Shown here piece by piece: positions 5,855 to 13,118 of a stretch of DNA of 27,980 bases; positions within the stretch are counted from its first letter, which is position 1, and each line of letters opens with the position of its first letter. The translations under genes were made by a program, and so were the position numbers. The stretch spans positions 1-27,980 of the forward strand of contig DAOUUT010000008.1 of NCBI GenBank assembly GCA_030668025.1. The letters run 5' to 3'. The notes beneath the pieces are model-generated. The model was not told where the DNA came from, made no database searches, and worked only from the letters and a program-made list of their open reading frames with translations. The DNA comes from Promethearchaeota archaeon (GTDB lineage: Archaea; Asgardarchaeota; Lokiarchaeia; Sigynarchaeales; SOKP01).

Positions 5855-7768
5855 ATAAGTTTAGATTTTGCCTTAAAAGATTTCTTTAGAAAAAGGGAGG
5901 TCACTTTCAATTACGTATTAATAATTGCCTTAGTTATTGCGCTCACAATTTTCTTAACGAATTTCATGTCCTCAATGGGATTAAATAGATTTTTAACTTA
6001 TAAGTACGAAAATGAATTTTATTTCTCGGGAGGAATAAGTATAGTCTTTACTGATTTTACTATTCTAATACTGGCCCTAATAGTTATTTTGGCTTTTACT
6101 ATTGTTATAATCGTGACAAGCACTTTAGTTATTAATAAAAAACGTGATATTGCTATTATGAAAGCTTTGGGAACGCTACCAAGGAAATTATATAGCTTTT
6201 ATTTAACCGAAGCATATGTAGTGTTTATCGCTGGTTTTTTAATAGGGTTAATAATTGGTTTTGCTTCTTACGGTATCTTCGCGTTTGTTATGTCTTTTTT
6301 AGGTATTGTATCCTCTTTTCAAATTGATTTAATTTATACTCCAATATTATTTTTTTCGTGTTTAGGGGGAATTTATTTCGTTCCCGGAGTAATTTTAAGG
6401 AAAATAGGAAATCAAAATACCGTAAAATTATTTTCAAAGGACATACCCTATAATTACGACGCTTCAAGAGGATTTACATTTGTTCCAAAATGGTTGTCCT
6501 CAATAGGATTTAACTTTAAAATTTCCGTTATTAACACAATCAGGAGAAAAGGGGAATTTAAGAGGTATCTAATAGTTTTTTCTATAATTTCTTTAGTAAT
6601 TTTTACCTTAACATTAGGGAATATCGTTTTGAGCAATTCGTCCCAAGAATGGATACGAAAGTCTCAAGGTGAAGACATCATTGCTATTGGCCATAAAGAC
6701 GTTATTCAAAACTATTCTTTAATGTACGGGATGTTTTCTAATCCTGACATTATTATAACTGAGAACAGCATTGATTTTTTAAATCCAAACTACATGTTTA
6801 ATCTTACTGATATTGAAGAACTAAGTAGTCTTACTGAAGTTGAGCATATAGATCAGCGTTTGATAAATTTTTTTAATTTAACTGAATTAGATGGGTATCA
6901 TTACCTAACAGATGGAGGTTATTTAGTAGCAGGTCAAAAACGTTCAGGGGTTTTCCCGATTGTAGGCGTTAATATTAGCGAAATGATACAAGATTTTGAA
7001 ATTGAGGGAGAATATTTTGCTCAAGAAGATTCAGTAAATATGATAATTGGAGACGGATTAGGTTATAATTTTTTTGATTATCCATTATCACAGAGTTTGA
7101 GAGTTGAGGAATTTGGATTAGGTCATACATTTCACATTTCTGGCGTTGTCCTGGATAGTTTTTACAGCGGCTTTGCGGGATATGTAGATTTAGAGGTTAT
7201 GCAAGAAGATTTGAATTTTAGTAAACCAAATATTAATCTCCTTTTGTTAAAAATAAGACCAGGCGAATATGATAATGTTATAGACGACATTGAATCAATA
7301 ATTAGTGGAAATCTTGGAGATAATTTCACTTACATCAACCTAAATCAAACTTTCAACGATAATTTACAATATTTAAATAATTTAACTCTATACCCCGCTT
7401 TTTTAATTATTGTTATGGCCGTAATTTCGATTATATCTTTATATAATTATCAAAAAAGTAGTATTATGGACAAAGCTAAAGATTTCCTAATAATGAAGGC
7501 TGTTGGCTCGAAATATAAAAATATTAAGAAAATCCTTTTTTTGGAAGCTCTCTATGTAATTATACCATCACTTTTTTTGAGTTTAGGTATAGGAATGATA
7601 TTAAATTCGCTCGTTTTATTTCAAAGAGTAGCTTTACCACATATAATAACGCCTTTCATTATTATTAGTCTACTTTTTGTCGCTTTCTTAACTTTTAATT
7701 ATTTAAGTCTTTATCCCATATTGAAAAAAATTAAGAAATTTACCATCAAAGACTTCGATATATATTAA
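5855..7768 (+). CDS. FtsX-type ABC permease with two modules; probable AUA start
   Basis: This is the membrane partner of the ATPase just upstream. The first ATG is 5966, but the same frame is open back to 5834. The codons before 5966 encode SLDFALKDFFRKREVTFNY and then a hydrophobic helix (VLIIALVIALTIFLTNF), which is the expected amphipathic lead and first membrane segment of such permeases. No ATG/GTG/TTG occurs there; ATA 5855 lies 6 bp after GGTGAG (5843-5848) and is the best candidate. About eight membrane segments can be counted. Two FtsX three-helix modules are marked by IAIMKALGTLPRKLYSFYLTE and FLIMKAVGSKYKNIKKILFL. A large extracytoplasmic domain (about 6640-7390) lies between helices 5 and 6, while the first loop is very short. 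The family is clear; the substrate is unknown. Confidence 0.85.
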   Translation: MSLDFALKDFFRKREVTFNYVLIIALVIALTIFLTNFMSSMGLNRFLTYKYENEFYFSGGISIVFTDFTILILALIVILAFTIVIIVTSTLVINKKRDIAIMKALGTLPRKLYSFYLTEAYVVFIAGFLIGLIIGFASYGIFAFVMSFLGIVSSFQIDLIYTPILFFSCLGGIYFVPGVILRKIGNQNTVKLFSKDIPYNYDASRGFTFVPKWLSSIGFNFKISVINTIRRKGEFKRYLIVFSIISLVIFTLTLGNIVLSNSSQEWIRKSQGEDIIAIGHKDVIQNYSLMYGMFSNPDIIITENSIDFLNPNYMFNLTDIEELSSLTEVEHIDQRLINFFNLTELDGYHYLTDGGYLVAGQKRSGVFPIVGVNISEMIQDFEIEGEYFAQEDSVNMIIGDGLGYNFFDYPLSQSLRVEEFGLGHTFHISGVVLDSFYSGFAGYVDLEVMQEDLNFSKPNINLLLLKIRPGEYDNVIDDIESIISGNLGDNFTYINLNQTFNDNLQYLNNLTLYPAFLIIVMAVISIISLYNYQKSSIMDKAKDFLIMKAVGSKYKNIKKILFLEALYVIIPSLFLSLGIGMILNSLVLFQRVALPHIITPFIIISLLFVAFLTFNYLSLYPILKKIKKFTIKDFDIY

Positions 7769-7811
7769 TCATTTTTTTGAAGAAAAAGGTTAAAAAAGTA
7801 GAATTTATGAA

Positions 7812-7821
7812 ATATATATAA
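7812..7821 (+). promoter_or_regulatory. TATA box for coiled-coil protein / RNase Z operon
   Basis: ATATATATAA lies about 36-45 bp before the ATG at 7857. Transcription would start near 7840-7845, leaving a short leader that contains AAGGTG as ribosome-binding site. Confidence 0.45.
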
Positions 7822-7856
7822 TACAATTTTTTCTAAATAAATGATAAGGTGCGAAA

Positions 7857-9152
7857 ATGACGGAAGAAGATAACTTACGCAAGAAGATAATCGAGTTACA
7901 GTCAGAATTAACCAAAAAAAGTAATGAAGCTAATCTTTACCTAGATAAAATTGATGGTTTTGAAGAAGAAGTTATGCGATACGAGGAAATGTTCGATGAA
8001 AATGCTCCGGGAAAAAAAATTAAAAAAGCGAAAGAAGAAAAATTAAATATTGAATTAGACGCTAAGGATCGAGAAATAAGAGAACTAAAAAATCGAATGG
8101 GATTTTTAAGAAAAGAAAAAATGGAATTACAAAAAACACACGATACTCTTGTTAGGAGCACAACTGATTCTTCTGTTATTAGCGTAGAAGAGCTAAGAGA
8201 AAAGGACAAACCACCACTTAATATTTTACTTCATGAATTACAAAATAAATTAAATAAGCAAGAATCTTTAATTAGACGATTGAAGAGAAAAGATCTTGGA
8301 AGCGACGATTATGACGAAAAAATAAGAGAAAAGGACGAAAAAATTGAATTTTTAACTGATAAAATCACGGATTTAACGGGAAAGATCGAGAATAGCTCTT
8401 CTCAAATAGAAACTAAACACGTTGGTAATAACAATACGAAAAATCTACTACAAGATCTGCAAAAAAAACTTAATAAAGCAAAAAGACAAAATGAAGAATT
8501 AAAAAAGTTTATAGCTAAAAACGATAAAAAAGATAAAGACAAGATAAAAGATAAAGACAAGATAAAAGATAAAGACAAGATAAAAGATAAAGACGATAAA
8601 AAAGATAACTACGAGAAAAAAGATAAAGATGAGAAAAGTAAGCCAGAACCAATTGCTCTAAAAGAAGTTGTGGAAGAATTAAAAAGAGAATTAAGTAAAT
8701 CAAGAATGCAAATAGCAAATCTTCAAGAACAAATTAAAGAAGGGCAAAATCAGGAGGCACTTCCCGTTAACATTCCTCAAGGAGACATTGAAGGCAAATT
8801 GAAAATTCAAAGAGAAATGGCAAGCTTTTTACAAAAACAATTAGCAGATTCAAAAAACGCGTTAAAAACGAAAGAAGAAGCAATTAATACGATTAAGAAC
8901 GAAGCAATTAGAATAAAAAGGAAATACGAAGATTTAAACAACCAACTCAAAATAAAAGATCAGAAATCAAACGAAATTGAAGCAGAGATAGATAGTTTAA
9001 GAATTCAAATTCTTTCTCTGCCAAAAACAACACAAACAATAAACCCAGATCTTAATTTAAGGTTTAAAGAACTCGAAAGTTTGGTTGAGGATTTGAGCAA
9101 ACAAAACATTGAACAACGGCTTGAAATATCGCAGTTAAGAAAAAGTAAATAA
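7857..9152 (+). CDS. Long coiled-coil protein, lysine/glutamate-rich
   Basis: I recognise no enzyme family. The 431 residues are almost wholly charged and helical, with heptad-like hydrophobic spacing over about residues 1-110, 120-220 and 270-431, broken by a lysine/aspartate-rich linker near residues 222-262. No membrane segment or signal peptide is present, so it is probably cytosolic and elongated. Start ATG 7857 has AAGGTG 6-11 bp upstream and its own TATA box. RNase Z starts only 20 bp after its stop, so the two are probably co-transcribed. The linker arises from an 18-bp tandem DNA repeat and is likely variable in length between strains. A structural, scaffold or cytoskeleton-associated role is possible; none can be shown from sequence. 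Confidence 0.8.
   Translation: MTEEDNLRKKIIELQSELTKKSNEANLYLDKIDGFEEEVMRYEEMFDENAPGKKIKKAKEEKLNIELDAKDREIRELKNRMGFLRKEKMELQKTHDTLVRSTTDSSVISVEELREKDKPPLNILLHELQNKLNKQESLIRRLKRKDLGSDDYDEKIREKDEKIEFLTDKITDLTGKIENSSSQIETKHVGNNNTKNLLQDLQKKLNKAKRQNEELKKFIAKNDKKDKDKIKDKDKIKDKDKIKDKDDKKDNYEKKDKDEKSKPEPIALKEVVEELKRELSKSRMQIANLQEQIKEGQNQEALPVNIPQGDIEGKLKIQREMASFLQKQLADSKNALKTKEEAINTIKNEAIRIKRKYEDLNNQLKIKDQKSNEIEAEIDSLRIQILSLPKTTQTINPDLNLRFKELESLVEDLSKQNIEQRLEISQLRKSK
8532..8594 (+). repeat. 18-bp in-frame tandem repeat, 3.5 copies
   Basis: The unit GATAAAGACAAGATAAAA repeats exactly at 8532-8549, 8550-8567 and 8568-8585, with a half copy at 8586-8594. Each copy encodes Asp-Lys-Asp-Lys-Ile-Lys in the linker of the coiled-coil protein. 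Exact identity implies recent expansion by slippage, and whole-unit changes would keep the frame. Confidence 0.9.
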
Positions 9153-9172
9153 TTAATATTAAATGAACTTCG

Positions 9173-10153
9173 ATGGAAGTAATAATCCTAGGTTCCTCCG
9201 CGGCGATTCCTGTTCGCGAAAGAAACCTCCCTTCAACAGCTCTTAAATATAAAAACGAACTCTTTCTATTTGATTGTGGGGAAGACCTCCAAAGAAGGCT
9301 AATTGAAGCGGGCTTAAAGTTTAATAAACCTTTAAAAATTTTAATTTCGCACTTTCATGGAGATCATATCATTGGGCTTCCAGGGCTTTTATTTAGATTT
9401 GGTTTAATTGAAAGAACGGCCCCCGTTACTATATTTGGACCTCGGAATCTGTTTCTTTATTTACTTGTCCATAGAAAAATTCTCGGACTAAAAGCAAATT
9501 ATCCTATTAAAATCGTTGAAATCGATAACGATAACAAAAAACTAATAGAATTCGAAGGCTTAGAGTCTGAAATCCCAAATAGAGAATTAAATTTAGAAGA
9601 AAATATAATTTTTGATGGTAAGAGATATTCTCTCAAATATGCTTTAGTGGATCATTCCGTGTTAACTTACGCCTATTCGTTTATTGAAAAACCTCGCAAT
9701 GGAAAATTTAACCCAGATCGGGCAAAAGAACTTGGAATTCCTGAGAGTAATCTCTGGAAAAAACTACAAGAAGGAGATATTATCGAATATGAAGGAAAAA
9801 CAATTGATCCTTTAAAGGAAGGGATAGTGGATCCAAAGAGGCCCGGTCGAAAAGTAACATACTCGGGTGACACAATTCCTTGCGAAAGCTTGATTAAATT
9901 AGGAAGAAATTCTGATCTCTTAATTCACGAAGCAACCTTTGCGAAGGAGTTGTCTGATGTCGCATTTGAAAAGAAACATTCCACTTCTTGTGACGCAGCT
10001 AACGACGCTAAAGAAATGAACGCTAAACAATTAATTTTAACCCATATTTCGTCGAGATATCAAGAGGATGCGAACCAATTGCTGCAAGATGCAAAACTGA
10101 TATTCCCTAATACTATCTTAGCAAAGGACTTAATGAGAATCTCTTTACAGTAA
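9173..10153 (+). CDS. rnz: Ribonuclease Z (tRNA 3' processing endonuclease)
   Basis: This metallo-beta-lactamase endonuclease removes the 3' trailer of pre-tRNA to expose the discriminator base. The zinc motif SHFHGDH gives His60, His62, Asp64 and His65. The remaining ligands are His161 in VDHSV, Asp233 in YSGDT, His269 in KKHST and His291 in LTHISSRY; the order and spacing are those of the short RNase Z (ElaC) form. An exosite-like insertion lies between about residues 170 and 225 (GKFNPDRAKELGIP). The length of 326 is slightly above the usual 300-310. Start ATG 9173 follows the coiled-coil gene by 20 bp. A convergent MoaD-like gene ends 42 bp downstream. Function is confidently assigned. 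Confidence 0.95.
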   Translation: MEVIILGSSAAIPVRERNLPSTALKYKNELFLFDCGEDLQRRLIEAGLKFNKPLKILISHFHGDHIIGLPGLLFRFGLIERTAPVTIFGPRNLFLYLLVHRKILGLKANYPIKIVEIDNDNKKLIEFEGLESEIPNRELNLEENIIFDGKRYSLKYALVDHSVLTYAYSFIEKPRNGKFNPDRAKELGIPESNLWKKLQEGDIIEYEGKTIDPLKEGIVDPKRPGRKVTYSGDTIPCESLIKLGRNSDLLIHEATFAKELSDVAFEKKHSTSCDAANDAKEMNAKQLILTHISSRYQEDANQLLQDAKLIFPNTILAKDLMRISLQ

Positions 10154-10195
10154 GACTAGATAAATAAAATAAGTAACCAAAAAAAAATTTATTTT
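10154..10195. terminator. Bidirectional A/T-tract terminator
   Basis: Between the convergent RNase Z and MoaD-like stops lies a run of nine A's followed by ATTTATTTTTTAAAA. It provides oligo-T on both strands, the usual archaeal termination signal. Confidence 0.55.
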
Positions 10196-10405
10196 TTAAA
10201 ACCCACCCGCTATGTGAGGAAGAATAACGATGTCTGATTTCTCATCTAAAACCGTATCCTCGCTAGCTTTCTTGCCATCAACGAGGATCCCAAAGTATTT
10301 ACCTTCAAGGTTTAACTCTTTAAGGAGGTCTTTAACTAACATCTTCCTCTTCGGGGTATATGTCTCAATAATACCTGTTTCTAAAAGATCAGCAATTTGT
10401 TTCAA
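10196..10405 (-). CDS. MoaD/ThiS-like ubiquitin-fold protein with Gly-Gly-Phe end
   Basis: This is a small beta-grasp protein. The block FGILVDGKKASEDTVLDEKS followed by DIVILPHIAGGF is the classic C-terminal half of MoaD/ThiS/SAMP proteins, whose terminal Gly-Gly is adenylated by an E1-like enzyme for sulfur transfer or protein conjugation. Here one Phe follows the Gly-Gly before TAA, so the di-glycine is not terminal unless trimmed. TTG 10405 gives 69 residues. The frame is open back to 10429 (encoding IKIRCGSKL before it) without ATG or GTG; a TATA-like TTTATAAT at 10444-10451 on this strand predicts transcription start near 10421-10425, so a leaderless AUU start is possible. No E1-like or molybdopterin gene is nearby, so sulfur carrier and protein modifier remain open. 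Confidence 0.8.
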   Translation of the reverse strand: MKQIADLLETGIIETYTPKRKMLVKDLLKELNLEGKYFGILVDGKKASEDTVLDEKSDIVILPHIAGGF

Positions 10406-10621
10406 TTTTGAACCACATCTAATTTTAATTTATTGATTTTAACTATTATAAATAAAACGTTTCAACTATTTATAATTAATTCTGAAATCAAAAAATATTA
10501 AGATTCAATACTATAGGCTTTTAAATTAATGGTTATAACTGAGTTCTGGGGTTGTGTCCGATAAAATTGATTTTAAAATTGTAAAAACCATTATTTTTTA
10601 TGTGTCAAAAAATTTCATTGC

Positions 10622-10659
10622 ATAAATCTAAGTATTATTTATAAATCTGAATATTATAT
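10622..10659 (+). repeat. Two imperfect 19-bp tandem copies upstream of the TPR gene
   Basis: ATAAATCTAAGTATTATTT (10622-10640) and ATAAATCTGAATATTATAT (10641-10659) match at 16 of 19 positions. They run into the TATA-like TTATATATA at 10654-10662. They may be a duplicated promoter element or regulator site, but AT-rich sequence makes chance similarity possible. The rest of the 10437-10675 gap shows no gene. Confidence 0.4.
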
Positions 10660-10738
10660 ATAGGGTTGATTTTAGATTCTTCAAGAGGATACTTTTAGTG
10701 ATTCCGGCGATTACATCGAAAAAATAAGAGAGTCTTTA

Positions 10739-12337
10739 TTGGAACTTGGAAATCTGAAGGACGAGAAGAAAAAAAACCACATAATTCAAAATGCAATTGA
10801 AAAATCAATTAATATCGCGAATGAATCCGCTGAATCTGGAGAGTTTTTTGAGGCTGGTGAACTTCTTTTTTCCGTAACAGAATTATTAGAAAGCATAGTT
10901 TCTTTTCAGTCTCCCGAGTTGAATAAATTAATTATTAAATTCTGGGAAAAACAGATAAGTTCCTTTAAACTTCAAGGAAAATTGCATGAGGTCGCTGAAA
11001 CTTTCTTAAGAATTGCTGATTTCTACGAAAAACTTAAAGATTCTAAATTGTATAAAAAAAATCTCTTAAATAGCATCAATTTTTTAAAGCAGGAAAGCAA
11101 AATATTAAAGGATTTCGGTGATATCAGGAAGCTCGCTCAAAATTACGAAAACATCGCCGAGTTATATTTAAAAACTCAGGATATTAAAAATGCTAAAAAA
11201 TATTACTTAAATGTTATAAATATTGCAAAGGATTATCAATATTTTGATTTGCTCTCGTATTCCTATAAGAAAATTGCGTCGTGTTATCAAGAATTAGACG
11301 AGATAAATAAATCAAATGATATAATGTACGACGGAATCGAGTTTTTTTCAGATCTTTTTTCAACTTTTGAAAAAAAAAATGATAATTTAGCAATTTCTCA
11401 AATTTCACAAGTATTAAAATCGCTCTATCAACTCATAAATGAAGAAGAGCAATTCATTAGTTATTCAAGAAAAGAAGCTGGAGCATATATTAATTTAGCA
11501 GAAAGACTAAGACTAGAGAAAAACGAGGGAAGTTATCACAAAATAGCAACATATTATCGAGGTGCAGCGTTATGTTACCAAGAAATCAACAACAATTTAA
11601 TTGAATCGGCTTCTTGTTTTGTTTTAGCGGGAAACTACTCTGAAAAAGTTAAGGATTTTAACGACGCTGCTACAAATTTCTTTAATGCTGCGGTGACTTT
11701 TAAAGAATTAAACAATTTAGAGATGACCTATAAGCATTATGTAAAAGCAGGAGATAACTACTGGAAAGCTGAGAATGTAAACGATTCAACGGAGAGTTAT
11801 TTAAACGCCTACGATATAGCCGTTGAAGGAGACTTGGAATACAATAGATTTGGCATTTTTAATCAAATTGTTAGAGGCTTAAACATAATTGCTAAAGAAG
11901 GATTGAAAAATAAACAATTCTATACTGCAGCTACTCTGATTTTGGAAAGTATTAAATTCTATCAACAACTTGATACCGCTAAAGATTTTCTAGTTAACGA
12001 AATGGTGAAAAGCGTCTACAGGTATTACTATAGAGCCGCTAATCTAAAAAAAATCGGTCATTCTCACATCGTCCAATCTTATGTTATGGCCGCCATTTCT
12101 TCGATTCTTAATGGTAAGATTAGCAAAGCGTTAGAAATCATGGCTGAAGTCGAATTAGATCAGGGAAATACGGTAAATAAATACAAAGAATTAGTTAAAT
12201 TGATTATAGAGTGGGTATCGGAGGGAAAAGAAGTGGAATTAACAAATTTCCCATACGATCTCCAACGTATCGTTCAAGGCTCTAATGAAATTCAATTCCT
12301 TCTGAAATTATTTAAAGGATACAAACTCTCAGCTTAA
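10739..12337 (+). CDS. TPR/SNAP-like helical-repeat protein
   Basis: The protein is all-helical, soluble, about 532 residues, and built from degenerate tetratricopeptide-type repeats. Clear units include YENIAELYLKTQDIKNAKKYY and YSYKKIASCYQELDEINKS near residues 145-195, then a run around 250-360 (CFVLAGNYSEKVKDFNDAA, FFNAAVTFKELNNLEMTYKH, YVKAGDNYWKAENVNDSTES). The look is that of alpha-SNAP-like or general TPR scaffolds abundant in Asgard archaea; no enzyme motif is seen. The start given is TTG 10739, but the frame is open back to 10676 (encoding ILQEDTFSDSGDYIEKIRES) with AGAGGAT at 10684-10690 and no standard start in that stretch, so the true N-terminus is probably longer. Partners are unknown. 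Confidence 0.85.
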   Translation: MELGNLKDEKKKNHIIQNAIEKSINIANESAESGEFFEAGELLFSVTELLESIVSFQSPELNKLIIKFWEKQISSFKLQGKLHEVAETFLRIADFYEKLKDSKLYKKNLLNSINFLKQESKILKDFGDIRKLAQNYENIAELYLKTQDIKNAKKYYLNVINIAKDYQYFDLLSYSYKKIASCYQELDEINKSNDIMYDGIEFFSDLFSTFEKKNDNLAISQISQVLKSLYQLINEEEQFISYSRKEAGAYINLAERLRLEKNEGSYHKIATYYRGAALCYQEINNNLIESASCFVLAGNYSEKVKDFNDAATNFFNAAVTFKELNNLEMTYKHYVKAGDNYWKAENVNDSTESYLNAYDIAVEGDLEYNRFGIFNQIVRGLNIIAKEGLKNKQFYTAATLILESIKFYQQLDTAKDFLVNEMVKSVYRYYYRAANLKKIGHSHIVQSYVMAAISSILNGKISKALEIMAEVELDQGNTVNKYKELVKLIIEWVSEGKEVELTNFPYDLQRIVQGSNEIQFLLKLFKGYKLSA

Positions 12338-12377
12338 ATTGACGATTTTTTATACATTTCTAAAAAAATTGAAACAA

Positions 12378-12385
12378 TATAAATA
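12378..12385 (+). promoter_or_regulatory. TATA box for the HAD phosphatase
   Basis: TATAAATA lies 38-45 bp before ATG 12423. It predicts transcription start near 12407-12412 and a nearly leaderless mRNA, which agrees with the absence of a clear Shine-Dalgarno. Confidence 0.45.
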
Positions 12386-12422
12386 ATTATATCAACGAAT
12401 TATAATTTTTTTGCCATCACGC

Positions 12423-13070
12423 ATGAAAAAAATTCTTTTAAGTTTTGATTTAGATAATACACTAATCGATAATAGAGAAGGGATCGTTAATTCGTTCAAT
12501 TACGCCTTGAAAAAATATAATCTCCCAGCCCTCGACAGAATCAGAATAGAAAAAATGATTGGTACGCCTTTAGATGACATGTTTGAAGAAATTTCTGATA
12601 TTAATCCACAAAAATTATCAAAAGCTTTCCGCGAATACTACGGAAAAAAAGGGATTTACCAAGCAACACTATTGCCTGGAGTTAGAGAAAAATTAGAAGA
12701 ATTGAAACAAAAATCTTTTACCCTGGGCGTGATAACTTCAAAGAAGCAAGAAATGGCAGTTAAGATAGTTCAAATTTTAGGAATTTTTGATTTTTTCGAG
12801 TATGTTATAGGTGAAAGCAAACAAATCAAGAGTAAATTAGATCCAAATCTAAAAATCTCGCTACGGGAGAAATACAAAGGATATAAATTTGTTATAATTG
12901 GCGATCATCCCAAAGATAAAGCCCTTGCTGAAAATATAAATGCGCCGTTCATAGGGGTATTAACAGGAAACCATTCAGCCGCAGAATTAATACAAAATAG
13001 CACTATAAAAACTCAGATTTTAAGTAGCGTTAAGGAAATAAAGCCTAAAATGATTTATTCCTTAATTTAA
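12423..13070 (+). CDS. HAD-family phosphatase, phosphoglycolate-phosphatase-like
   Basis: This is a haloacid-dehalogenase phosphohydrolase. Motif I is SFDLDNTLID (nucleophile Asp9, acid/base Asp11), motif II is the Thr/Ser in GVITSKKQ (about 105-106), the motif III lysine lies near residue 138 (KSKLDP), and motif IV is IIGDHPKD (158-165). A helical C1 cap of about 65 residues follows motif I, as in phosphoglycolate phosphatase and pyrophosphatase PpaX. At 215 residues the protein has normal length. An in-frame TTG exists at 12411, but ATG 12423 puts motif I at the usual distance from the N-terminus. Motif IV has His-Pro-Lys-Asp instead of the common GD(S/T)xxD, so metal geometry may differ slightly. 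Substrate not assignable. Confidence 0.85.
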   Translation: MKKILLSFDLDNTLIDNREGIVNSFNYALKKYNLPALDRIRIEKMIGTPLDDMFEEISDINPQKLSKAFREYYGKKGIYQATLLPGVREKLEELKQKSFTLGVITSKKQEMAVKIVQILGIFDFFEYVIGESKQIKSKLDPNLKISLREKYKGYKFVIIGDHPKDKALAENINAPFIGVLTGNHSAAELIQNSTIKTQILSSVKEIKPKMIYSLI

Positions 13071-13118
13071 AATAACAATTGATTAAAAATAATAAAAAAA
13101 GTAAAAAAAAGAATTAAA

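Noticed and set aside
10526..10594. 8-bp inverted repeat TAATGGTT/AACCATTA with 51-bp spacer
   Set aside because: Short AT-rich arms with a long spacer are expected by chance in this base composition.
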